From Catellatospora citrea (lineage in GTDB: Bacteria > Actinomycetota > Actinomycetes > Mycobacteriales > Micromonosporaceae), in NCBI RefSeq assembly GCF_003610235.1, contig NZ_RAPR01000001.1, positions 4,030,001-4,094,000 of the forward strand: 64,000 nucleotides of DNA, written 5' to 3'. A program made the position numbers and the translations under genes. The notes below the pieces were generated by a model. The model was not told the origin of the DNA, did no database searches, and was given only the letters and a program-made list of their open reading frames with translations. Shown piece by piece: positions 57,825-64,000 of this stretch (position 1 is the stretch's first letter; every line of letters starts with the position of its first letter).

Positions 57825-58262
57825 TCAGCGCAGCAGGCTGCCGGCGATCTCGCGGCCCTGCGCGGTCCACGGCGCGGGGCGGCCGGAGCGGTCCATCTTG
57901 ACCATGACTCGGCGGCCGTCGGCGAAGACCGTCGCGCCGTCCTCGGACAGGAAGCGGAAGCCGTAGACGGCGCTGGTCTCACCCATGCTGTCCAGCCAGA
58001 ACTGGACCAGGATCGGGCCGGTGCCGCGTACGGGCGCGTGGTAGGTGATGGTGAACTCGCGCACCGCGGCGATCATGTCCGGGCTGCTCGGCACTCCGTC
58101 CTGGAAGCCGTAGCCGTGCTCGGCCCAGAACTCCGACATGGCCCGCTCCAGGACCAGGGCGTAGCGGGCGTTGTGCATGATGCCGACGATGTCCAGATCG
58201 TCGATGTGAACGACGGCCCGGCGGACCGTGCCGGTGGTGGTGTCGAGCGTGGCGGTGGTCAT
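57825..58262 (-). CDS. Hotdog-fold acyl-CoA thioesterase
   Basis: 145 aa from the ATG at 58262. The 4HBT signature is VVHIDDLDIVGIMHNARYAL with the catalytic Asp region, followed by FTITYHAPVRGTGPILVQFW. It hydrolyses acyl-CoA or a related thioester in the cytoplasm. It starts 10 bp after the TetR gene, so the regulator and the enzyme form an operon under the palindrome at 58922. Confidence 0.88.
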   Translation of the reverse strand: MTTATLDTTTGTVRRAVVHIDDLDIVGIMHNARYALVLERAMSEFWAEHGYGFQDGVPSSPDMIAAVREFTITYHAPVRGTGPILVQFWLDSMGETSAVYGFRFLSEDGATVFADGRRVMVKMDRSGRPAPWTAQGREIAGSLLR

Positions 58263-58272
58263 CTCGGCCCTT

Positions 58273-58902
58273 TCAGTGGTGCGGTAGCAGGTCGGGGTCG
58301 GTGGCGAGGCCGCGCAGGCGGGCGAGCACGGCCTGGCGGGCGTCGTCGAGGCTGCGCGCCAGCAGGCGCGAGTGCAGCAGCGCCGCGACGCCGGCCGCGT
58401 CGACCTCGAAGGCCAGCCGCCGGGGCACCGTGTCGAACGGCAGCTCGCCCAGCTCCACGGCCTCGGTGACCAGGCGCTCCAGCAGCGTGATCCACTCTGC
58501 GAGGACCACTGCGAGCCGGTCGGGCACCGTGCCGGTGCGGCCGGTGGACTCGAACTCGGCGATGGCGAAGAAGCAGCCGCCGGGCAGCACCCGCTCGCTG
58601 TAGAAGGCCAGGCGGGACTCGTGCAGCGCGAACAGGCGGCGCACCCCGCGGGGCCGGTCGAGGGCGGGGCCGACGACGCGGCGGGCCCACTGGTCGCGGG
58701 CGTGCTCGATCGCGGCGAGCTGCAGCTCCTCCTTGGAGGACCAGTGCGCGAAGAGCCCGGACTTGCTGACGTGCAGCCGTTCGGCGAGCTGGCCGAGGGA
58801 CAGGCCGTCGAGCCCTGCTTCGCTGGCCAGCGCCACGGCGGCGTCGAGCACCGCGGTGCGGGTGCGCTCGCCGCGGGCCAGCCGCCCGTCCGTTCCGGTC
58901 AT
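58273..58902 (-). CDS. TetR-family transcriptional regulator
   Basis: 209 aa. The N-terminal HTH reads TRTAVLDAAVALASEAGLDG, then SLGQLAERLHVSKSGLFAHW with the TetR recognition helix. The C-terminal ligand domain includes VLPGGCFFAIAEFES, as in the TetR_C_6-type branch. The perfect GACCGATCGGTC palindrome sits 19 bp upstream of its start, which indicates autoregulation. It is co-transcribed with the thioesterase. Confidence 0.92.
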   Translation of the reverse strand: MTGTDGRLARGERTRTAVLDAAVALASEAGLDGLSLGQLAERLHVSKSGLFAHWSSKEELQLAAIEHARDQWARRVVGPALDRPRGVRRLFALHESRLAFYSERVLPGGCFFAIAEFESTGRTGTVPDRLAVVLAEWITLLERLVTEAVELGELPFDTVPRRLAFEVDAAGVAALLHSRLLARSLDDARQAVLARLRGLATDPDLLPHH

Positions 58903-58921
58903 GGTGCCAGGCTATTAAGAA

Positions 58922-58933
58922 GACCGATCGGTC
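58922..58933. promoter_or_regulatory. TetR operator, GACCGATCGGTC
   Basis: A perfect 12-bp palindrome of a form often bound by TetR-family repressors. It lies 19 bp upstream of the TetR gene start. Confidence 0.75.
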
Positions 58934-58984
58934 GGACGGTTTTGTGAGGCGACTCACCGCATCGCGGCACTTCAGACGGCTTTG

Positions 58985-59887
58985 TCAGGGGACGACGAGG
59001 GTCAGCTGGCGGGTGCCGGTGGCGATGGTGATGCGCTGGCCCCAGGCCAGCACCAGGTGGTCGGCTTCGACGCCGTCGGCGAAGGCGACCAGGCGCTCGC
59101 TCTCGCTGGTCAGCGTGAGGCGCTGGCCCGAGCCGACGCGGCCGGCGGTGAGCCGCGCGCCGGTGGCGGGCGAGGGCCAGGCCTCGCGGACGAACCAGCA
59201 CAGCTCGGAGGCGTCCGGACCGGGCAGGGTGCCGGCCAGGTCCCGCATCAGCGCGACCGAGCCGCACCAGCCGGTGGCGCCCGTGCCCGTGCCGACCAGC
59301 ACGCCGGACGACGAGTGCCGCTCCTGCTCCCCCTGCGGCGTGGCGATGACGTATCGCGACGACTGGTGGGTCTGGTGGCCGATGTAGATCTCGTTGAGGC
59401 CGGCGAGCTGCTGACCGTCGTCGAGGGTGGCCACGGCCATCGCACGCGACTGGGTGGGCGCGCGCCCGGCGAGCACCGCCGGCAGGAGGTCCGCCAGGTC
59501 TCGGGCGGCGAACCTGGCCAGCACCCCGGGATTGCGGTCGGGGTCGGGGTTGACCCCCAGCACCGGCTGCCCGGCGAGATACTTCGCCACGTTCGCGACC
59601 AGGCCGTCCTGCCCGACGGTGACCACGATGTCCTCCGCCGCGAACAGGAACCGGGACAGGTCGTCGCGGTGCACCTGCCCCCGCCGCCAGTCCGCCGGCA
59701 GGGCGGCGCTGACCGTGGCCAGCGCCGCCTCCTGCGCGGCGTGCCGCGCCTCGACCTCGGCGATCTCCCTCCCCCGTTCCTTCAGGAAGTACGCCGCCGC
59801 GGCGCGGGTGCCGTGCCGGCCCAGCAGCTCGTCGAGCTCGCTGCGCCGGGACACCACGACCGCCCGCGGGGCGAGCGTCGCGCTCAT
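58985..59887 (-). CDS. NAD kinase/diacylglycerol kinase-like protein
   Basis: 300 aa from the ATG at 59887. The superfamily fold is indicated by AAEDIVVTVGQDGLVANVAKYL (in place of the classical GGDGT), GVNPDPDRNPGV, and the substrate loop SSGVLVGTGTGATGWCGS. The GGDGT motif of true NAD kinases appears as VGQDGL, so activity may be altered. It is 77 bp downstream of the SPFH gene on the same strand. With the divergent NUDIX regulator this suggests a role in NAD(P) or ADP-ribose metabolism. Confidence 0.8.
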   Translation of the reverse strand: MSATLAPRAVVVSRRSELDELLGRHGTRAAAAYFLKERGREIAEVEARHAAQEAALATVSAALPADWRRGQVHRDDLSRFLFAAEDIVVTVGQDGLVANVAKYLAGQPVLGVNPDPDRNPGVLARFAARDLADLLPAVLAGRAPTQSRAMAVATLDDGQQLAGLNEIYIGHQTHQSSRYVIATPQGEQERHSSSGVLVGTGTGATGWCGSVALMRDLAGTLPGPDASELCWFVREAWPSPATGARLTAGRVGSGQRLTLTSESERLVAFADGVEADHLVLAWGQRITIATGTRQLTLVVP

Positions 59888-59964
59888 CGGAGCGCTCCGC
59901 CGCGCCGCGTGGTCCGTTCACTCCACTCGTTCATCTGCCCGTTCCGCTCCCCCGGCCGCACCGG

Positions 59965-61002
59965 TCAGTGGTCCGACGAGCCCGCGCCGAAGCGGGCGAG
60001 CAGGCCGGTGACGACGTCGGGCGTGACCGTGAGCTGGCCGATCTCCGGCAGCTGCCCGGCCAGCTCACGCAAGGCCAGCCCGCGCAGCACCTCGGCGGGC
60101 AGATCCCGGTAGGCGGCGAGCTTGGCCGCCTCGGCCTCACCCTGGGCGACGCCGAGCGCCCGCACGCCGGCCGCCTTGGCCTCGGCCAGCAGCTGCTCCT
60201 TCTCCGCCTCGGCGGCGTTGAGCAGCTTCTCGCGCTCGGCGCGGCCCTGCGCCTCGACGAGCTGCGCGGCGGCCACGAGTTCGGCCTTGCGGCGGGTGTT
60301 GGCGCCGTTCTGCTCGACGAGCTGCTGCTCGCGGCGGGCCAGCTCGATCTTGTTCTGGAGCTCGTTCTCGGCGATGCCGCGCTCCTGCTCGACGGCCTGC
60401 GCGCGGCGGGCGAAGGTGGCCCGGTCGGCCTCGACCTGCACCGCCTCCCGGGTCGGGGTCTGCAGCGCGCGTTCCAGCTCGGGTTCGGGCCGGATCGCCA
60501 CCACCCGGGCGCTGACCACCTGCACGCCCAGATCGGACAGTCGCGGCTCGTTGCCGAGTGCGGCCGACACCGCCTCGCGGACCGCGGCGACCTCGCTCAG
60601 CGCCTCGGCCAGCGGCAGCCGAGTGAGCAGGTCGAGCGCGGGCTGCTGGGCCAGTTCGGCCAGCAGGGTCGCGATCTGGTCCAGCGGCCGGGCGCGCGCC
60701 TTGCCCTGGTACGGGTCGATCGAGAAGTCGAGCCGGCCGACCGCGACGGCCGGGTCGGCCACCCGGTAGGTGACCGTGGCCTGCACGGTGACGTCGGTGA
60801 AGTCGCTGGTGCGGGCGTGGAACAGCAGCGGCAGCTCGCGGTCGTCGACGGGCACCTCGCTGAGCACCGCGGTCAGCGGCCGATACCAGAAGGCCAGGCC
60901 GATGCCCTCCCGCTTGGCCCGGCCGCGCACGCTGTGGCGCACCCAGTTCGTCGGCGTGCTGCGCAGGTGGCGCAGGAAGAAGCGCTTGGACACGTCAGCC
61001 AT
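59965..61002 (-). CDS. SPFH/Band 7-domain protein
   Basis: 345 aa from the ATG at 61002, with GAAGGAG upstream. Residues about 20-190 are the SPFH domain (FHARTSDFTDVTVQATVTYR). Residues about 190-290 are a strong Ala/Glu/Arg-rich coiled coil (RRAQAVEQERGIAENELQNK). Unlike flotillins it has no evident N-terminal membrane segment. SPFH proteins form large ring or cage assemblies at membranes. It probably forms an operon with the NAD-kinase-like gene and is divergent from the NUDIX regulator. Confidence 0.88.
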   Translation of the reverse strand: MADVSKRFFLRHLRSTPTNWVRHSVRGRAKREGIGLAFWYRPLTAVLSEVPVDDRELPLLFHARTSDFTDVTVQATVTYRVADPAVAVGRLDFSIDPYQGKARARPLDQIATLLAELAQQPALDLLTRLPLAEALSEVAAVREAVSAALGNEPRLSDLGVQVVSARVVAIRPEPELERALQTPTREAVQVEADRATFARRAQAVEQERGIAENELQNKIELARREQQLVEQNGANTRRKAELVAAAQLVEAQGRAEREKLLNAAEAEKEQLLAEAKAAGVRALGVAQGEAEAAKLAAYRDLPAEVLRGLALRELAGQLPEIGQLTVTPDVVTGLLARFGAGSSDH

Positions 61003-61050
61003 CGTGATCGTTCTCCTTCGGAGGATTCCCCGGTCCCTTTTTCGTCATGC

Positions 61051-61094
61051 TGACGATAAGCGCCGTGATACATTCTCGTCAAGGTGGTGATAAA
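61051..61094. promoter_or_regulatory. Repeated GTGATA/CGATAA half-sites between SPFH and NUDIX genes
   Basis: The 96-bp divergent gap holds TGACGATAAG (61051), CGTGATACA (61063) and GGTGATAAA (61086), plus the outward arms TGACGA/TCGTCA (61051-61056 and 61076-61081). This could be the operator of the NUDIX regulator. Confidence 0.4.
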
Positions 61095-61098
61095 TCAG

Positions 61099-61788
61099 AT
61101 GGCCGACTTCTCCAGTCCCGGCGGCGCCGTCTCCGTGACGGCCGACCTGGTGGTGCTGACGGTGCAGGGCAACGAGTTGCGGGTCCTGCTGGTGCGGCGG
61201 GGTATCGAGCCCTACCGGGGGGCCTGGGCGCTGCCCGGCGGCTTCGTGCTGCCCGACGAGGACCTCGACGCGGCCGCCGTACGCGAACTGCGGGAGGAGA
61301 CTGGGCTGACCGCGCCGGTGGGCCACCTGGAACAGCTGGCCAGCTACGGCACCCCCGGCCGGGACCCGCGGGGGCGCGTGGTGACCGTGGCCTATCTGGC
61401 GCTGCTGCCGCACCTGCCCGCCCCGGTCGCGGGCAGCGATGCCGAAGGCGCGGCCTGGGCGGCGCTACCCGTCGGGGAGCTGGCCTTCGATCACGCGCGC
61501 ATCCTGGCCGACGGCGTCGAGCGCGCCCGCGCCAAGCTGGAGTACTCCCCGCTGGCGACGGCGTTCTGCCCACCCGAGTTCACCATCACGGAGCTGCGCG
61601 AGGTCTACGAGACGGTCTGGGACGCCCGGCTCGACCCGCGCAACTTCCACCGCAAGGTGACCGGCACTCCCGGCTTCGTCGAGCCGGTGGGCCGCAGCAT
61701 CGCCGCCGAACGCGGCCGCCCGGCCCAACTCTTCCGCCGAGGCCCCGCCCGCCTCCTCCACCCACCCATGCTCCGCCCCACCCCCTGA
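61099..61788 (+). CDS. NUDIX hydrolase-type regulator (NrtR-like)
   Basis: 229 aa from the ATG at 61099, with AAGGTGG upstream; GTG codons at 61084 and 61087 are alternatives. The NUDIX box GX5EX7REUXEEXGU is complete (GFVLPDED through RELREETGL). The C-terminal third (FTITELREVYETVWDARLDP, then NFHRKVTGTPGFVE) is the winged helix typical of NrtR-family repressors. NrtR proteins bind ADP-ribose-type ligands and control NAD metabolism. Because the box is intact, it may also hydrolyse ADP-ribose. It probably regulates the divergent SPFH/NAD-kinase-like operon. Confidence 0.88.
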   Translation: MADFSSPGGAVSVTADLVVLTVQGNELRVLLVRRGIEPYRGAWALPGGFVLPDEDLDAAAVRELREETGLTAPVGHLEQLASYGTPGRDPRGRVVTVAYLALLPHLPAPVAGSDAEGAAWAALPVGELAFDHARILADGVERARAKLEYSPLATAFCPPEFTITELREVYETVWDARLDPRNFHRKVTGTPGFVEPVGRSIAAERGRPAQLFRRGPARLLHPPMLRPTP

Positions 61789-61807
61789 CCCCCGCCCTCC
61801 ACCCCGG

Positions 61808-61870
61808 CGCAACTCTTAAAGACTCGCGGCCTCGGAGTTGTTCGGAGAGGCCGACTCTTTAAGAGTTGCG
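61808..61870. repeat. Hairpin repeat, family A (copy 3)
   Basis: CGCAACTCTTAAAGACTCG (61808-61826) pairs with CGACTCTTTAAGAGTTGCG (61852-61870) with one mismatch. GGCCTC/GAGGCC continues the stem inside. It is between the convergent NUDIX and NlpC/P60 genes. Confidence 0.8.
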
Positions 61871-61912
61871 GCGGGGGCGGGGGCGGGGCGGGGTGGGGCG
61901 GGGCGGGGTGGG

Positions 61913-62920
61913 TCAGGCGGGGCGGCCGAAGCTGTGGATGGGGGCCGCGTCCATGCGGCGCATGGCGATGGGTTTGCCGGTCTGGGAGGCGTGGACGATC
62001 CAGCCGTTGCCGGCGTACATGCCGACGTGGTGCAGGTCGCTGTAGTAGAAGACGAGGTCGCCGGGCTTGAGGTCGGCGCGGCTGACGGACTTGACGTTGG
62101 CGCGCTGGGACCTGGCGTTGTGCGGCAAAGAGACACCGGCCTGGGCCCAGGCGGCCATGGTCAGGCCGGAGCAGTCGAAGGTGCTCGGGCCCGCGTCGCC
62201 CCAGCCGTACATCTTGCCGATCTGGCGGCAGGCGAACTGGACCGCCTTGCCGGCGGGACCGCCGGGATACGCCGTCGGGCAGGCGACGGGGGCGAGCTCG
62301 CCGGTGCCGCTGCCGCTGCCGTACGCCTGCAGGCGCAGCTTGTTCAGCTTCGCGATCTCCGCCTCGACGGCCTTGGACCGGGTGGCCTGCTCGGCCTCGG
62401 TCTTGGTGAGCTGCGCGATCGTCTCGTCCAGCGGCTGCTTCACCGCGTCCAATGCCGACTTGGCGGCCAGCGTGTCCGCGATCCGTTCCTTCTTGTCGTG
62501 CGCCAGCTGGTCGAGCACGAGCAGCCGCTGCGCCATGACACCGGCGTCGCCGCTGCGCAGGAAGGCGTTGACCTGGGCCAGGGTGCCGCCACGGTAGAGC
62601 TGGTCGGCCAGCGCGCCGATGCGGGCCCGGGTGACCTGCACCTTCTGCTCCAGGGGTGCGAGCTGCGCGGCCAGCTCGTCGGCCTTCTTGCGCTGCTTGG
62701 CCAGCTTGAGCTTGGTGGCGTTGTGCTCTTCGATGACCGGCTCGAGCTTTTCCCACTGCTCGTCGATCTGTTTCTCGATCTCGGCCGGCGTGGGGGCCGC
62801 GTGGGCCTGCGCCGCTGGCGCGAGCAGGGCGAGGAGGACGACGGCGGCCGTCATGAGGCCGCGGCGTATGCGTGGTGCACTGGGGAGCCCCGCGTCGAGG
62901 GGCCGATTATGGCTACACAC
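61913..62920 (-). CDS. NlpC/P60 peptidoglycan endopeptidase with coiled coil
   Basis: 335 aa from the GTG at 62920. An Arg-containing N-terminus leads to a hydrophobic signal (LMTAAVVLLALLAPAAQAHA), cut near residue 40. Residues about 50-205 are a long coiled coil, as in RipA/cell-separation hydrolases. The catalytic NlpC/P60 domain has the Cys in STFDCSGLTMAAWAQAG, the His in DLHHVGMYAGNGWIVHAS, and LKPGDLVFYY. It should cut peptidoglycan stem peptides outside the cell. A TTG or ATG start further in would lose part of the signal. Confidence 0.92.
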   Translation of the reverse strand: MCSHNRPLDAGLPSAPRIRRGLMTAAVVLLALLAPAAQAHAAPTPAEIEKQIDEQWEKLEPVIEEHNATKLKLAKQRKKADELAAQLAPLEQKVQVTRARIGALADQLYRGGTLAQVNAFLRSGDAGVMAQRLLVLDQLAHDKKERIADTLAAKSALDAVKQPLDETIAQLTKTEAEQATRSKAVEAEIAKLNKLRLQAYGSGSGTGELAPVACPTAYPGGPAGKAVQFACRQIGKMYGWGDAGPSTFDCSGLTMAAWAQAGVSLPHNARSQRANVKSVSRADLKPGDLVFYYSDLHHVGMYAGNGWIVHASQTGKPIAMRRMDAAPIHSFGRPA

Positions 62921-62991
62921 GGGGATTCACGTTAGGCAAGACCGTTACAAGAACGCAATTCGGCCGATGCCGCCGCGTGTCACCAGGCGTT

Positions 62992-63822
62992 CTATCCGAT
63001 CGCGACGAACAGGTCGTCGACCGTGCCGTGGAACTGGTCGTTGCCGGGGGCGACGCCCTTGCCGCCGATCCGCAATGGAGCGTCGTTCTCGATGCTCAGC
63101 TCGGCCGGCACGGCGGCCGTGCCCTGCGGCACCCCGTCCACCGAGATGCGCAGCACGGACCCGTCCCGCGCGCACTCGACGGTGTGCCAGCGTCCGTCGG
63201 CGACGCCTCGCGCGGCCTGCGCCACGTGGATGACGTTCCTTCCGCGCTGCGGCCCGGCCAGTACGCAGGAGGGCCTGCCCTCGACGCCGTCCACCTGCAG
63301 CTTGAACTGCGTGCCGAACTGCGAGTAGCCCTTCTGCAGCACGTTCGAGCCCTTGCTGGTCTCGGCGGGGGCCATCAGCACCGCGGCCCCCCAGCGGAAC
63401 GCCCGCAGGCGGGGGTTGAGCGCCGCGTCGGCGCCCGCGTCGAGGATCGCCCGCGGGCACTGCTTCTCATCGGAGTTCGCGCAGGGGCCGGGGAAGCGCA
63501 CCGCGAAGTCGCCGTCGCGCGGCACGAGCGTGACGTCGCCGCCGGTCTGGCTCTCCTCGCGCACGGCCAGGGGCCCGGCCGCCGCGCCGACCACGCGGGC
63601 CCGGTCCAGACCGTCGGCGAAGTCGAACACCACGCCCTCGCGGGTGACCTGGGCGGACGGGCTGGGAGCCGCGGCGCTGGGGCTCGGGGAGGCCGGCGGT
63701 GAGGGTGGCGTGGCGCTGGGGGACTCGGGCTCGTCGCCGGTCAGCCACACCGCCGCGACCGTGACGACCACGGCCAGTAGCACCAGTCCGGCGATGATCA
63801 CGGGCCACCGTTTGAATCCCAT
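62992..63822 (-). CDS. Membrane-anchored LamG/concanavalin-like domain protein
   Basis: 276 aa from the ATG at 63822. One N-terminal helix (VIIAGLVLLAVVVTVAAVWL) anchors it, followed by a Pro/Ser/Ala linker. Residues about 60-276 form a jelly-roll with GRWHTVECARDGSVLRISVD, GVPQGTAAVP and the terminal FHGTVDDLFVAIG, typical of LamG-like domains. Four Cys may form disulfides. It probably binds extracellular glycans or proteins. No catalytic motif is seen. Confidence 0.8.
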   Translation of the reverse strand: MGFKRWPVIIAGLVLLAVVVTVAAVWLTGDEPESPSATPPSPPASPSPSAAAPSPSAQVTREGVVFDFADGLDRARVVGAAAGPLAVREESQTGGDVTLVPRDGDFAVRFPGPCANSDEKQCPRAILDAGADAALNPRLRAFRWGAAVLMAPAETSKGSNVLQKGYSQFGTQFKLQVDGVEGRPSCVLAGPQRGRNVIHVAQAARGVADGRWHTVECARDGSVLRISVDGVPQGTAAVPAELSIENDAPLRIGGKGVAPGNDQFHGTVDDLFVAIG

Positions 63823-63970
63823 TTGCCCATATTTACCAGAACGGCAGCTGTCACGGCCTCACGCAGCCATTGAAGAATAGTTTCATGTTGGCAACTCGTA
63901 TCGGTAACTATTGACTAACCGTACGGCCGAGGGCAGGGTGACCGCATCGGACAGTCGAAGGGAGCCGTAC

Positions 63971-64000
63971 GTGTCACCCCGATTCCCCCTGCGCCGGCTG
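63971..64000 (+). CDS. Start of an unidentified gene (3' end outside window)
   Basis: GTG at 63971, preceded by GAAGGGAG, followed by nine further codons (VSPRFPLRRL) to the window edge. The basic start would suit a signal peptide. TTGACT at 63911 could be a -35 element. An 8-bp complementary pair, CGTACGGC (63920-63927) and GCCGTACG (63964-63971), could fold over the start codon. Confidence 0.55.
   Translation, partial: MSPRFPLRRL

Noticed and set aside
58985..59887. A genuine housekeeping NAD kinase
   Set aside because: The GGDGT motif is altered to VGQDGL and the length and context differ, so only superfamily membership is claimed.
62921..62991. A c-di-AMP riboswitch in front of the NlpC/P60 gene
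   Set aside because: Such riboswitches often precede peptidoglycan hydrolases in actinomycetes, but only 71 bp separate this gene from its neighbour and the conserved riboswitch core is not visible.

Overview
The window is about 64 kb of very GC-rich DNA. Start codons are often GTG, and many genes either have a purine-rich ribosome binding site or appear to be leaderless. Gene content points to an actinomycete: the DUF6230/DUF6114 pair, a FhuF-like protein behind an IdeR/DmdR-type iron box, an actinobacterial LexA box and OmpR-type two-component operons. One hairpin repeat family resembles elements I associate with Micromonospora and relatives, so the family Micromonosporaceae is my best inference. 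I cannot name the genus. The region reads as ordinary chromosome with one insertion sequence and several families of small intergenic hairpins. There is no CRISPR array, prophage or large biosynthetic cluster.

Layout. 1-3.1 kb: DUF6114 (cut by the edge), DUF6230, a frameshifted small GntR regulator, and tRNA-Arg and tRNA-Ser. 3.2-10.7 kb: a secreted repeat protein, a CPBP protease-like protein, a flavohaemoglobin-like protein, an XRE regulator, an iron-boxed FhuF-like protein and a small secreted protein. 10.8-18.6 kb: tRNA-Ser, quinone oxidoreductase, glycosyltransferase, lipoprotein, a two-component system, rhomboid protease, cyclophilin and a small membrane-anchored protein. 18.66-19.93 kb: an IS30-family element sitting between the two arms of a hairpin repeat. 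20-27.4 kb: CorA, an aminotransferase, a CBS protein, then a tight operon of nucleotidyltransferase, glycerol-1-phosphate-dehydrogenase-like enzyme and CDP-alcohol phosphatidyltransferase, followed by an archaeal-type ATPase behind an AT-rich palindrome.

27.4-43.8 kb: glycosyltransferase, Fpg/Nei glycosylase, sugar transferase, a second two-component operon ending in a DUF4153/4173 membrane protein, an ABC exporter, a long proline- and tyrosine-rich membrane protein, an MFS transporter and a thioredoxin-NHL protein. 43.9-51.8 kb: the pxpBCA 5-oxoprolinase operon divergent from a haemolysin III protein, a SixA-like phosphatase, a long-form acyl-CoA dehydrogenase with two operator-like palindromes, a SpoIIE-type phosphatase and dCTP deaminase. 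51.9-64 kb: an FMN-type protein under a perfect LexA box, tRNA-Gly, a hydrolase/DUF4097 pair divergent from an unusual regulator (IS30-like HTH plus MarR-like domain), AlkD-like repair protein, polysaccharide deacetylase, a TetR/thioesterase pair, an NAD-kinase-like/SPFH/NUDIX-regulator cluster, an NlpC/P60 protein, a LamG-like protein and the first ten codons of another gene.

The items most worth following up are the glycerol-1-phosphate/CDP-alcohol operon, the NAD-kinase-like/SPFH/NUDIX cluster, the palindrome-controlled ATPase, the SOS box, the IS30-HTH/MarR fusion and the three hairpin families found between genes.
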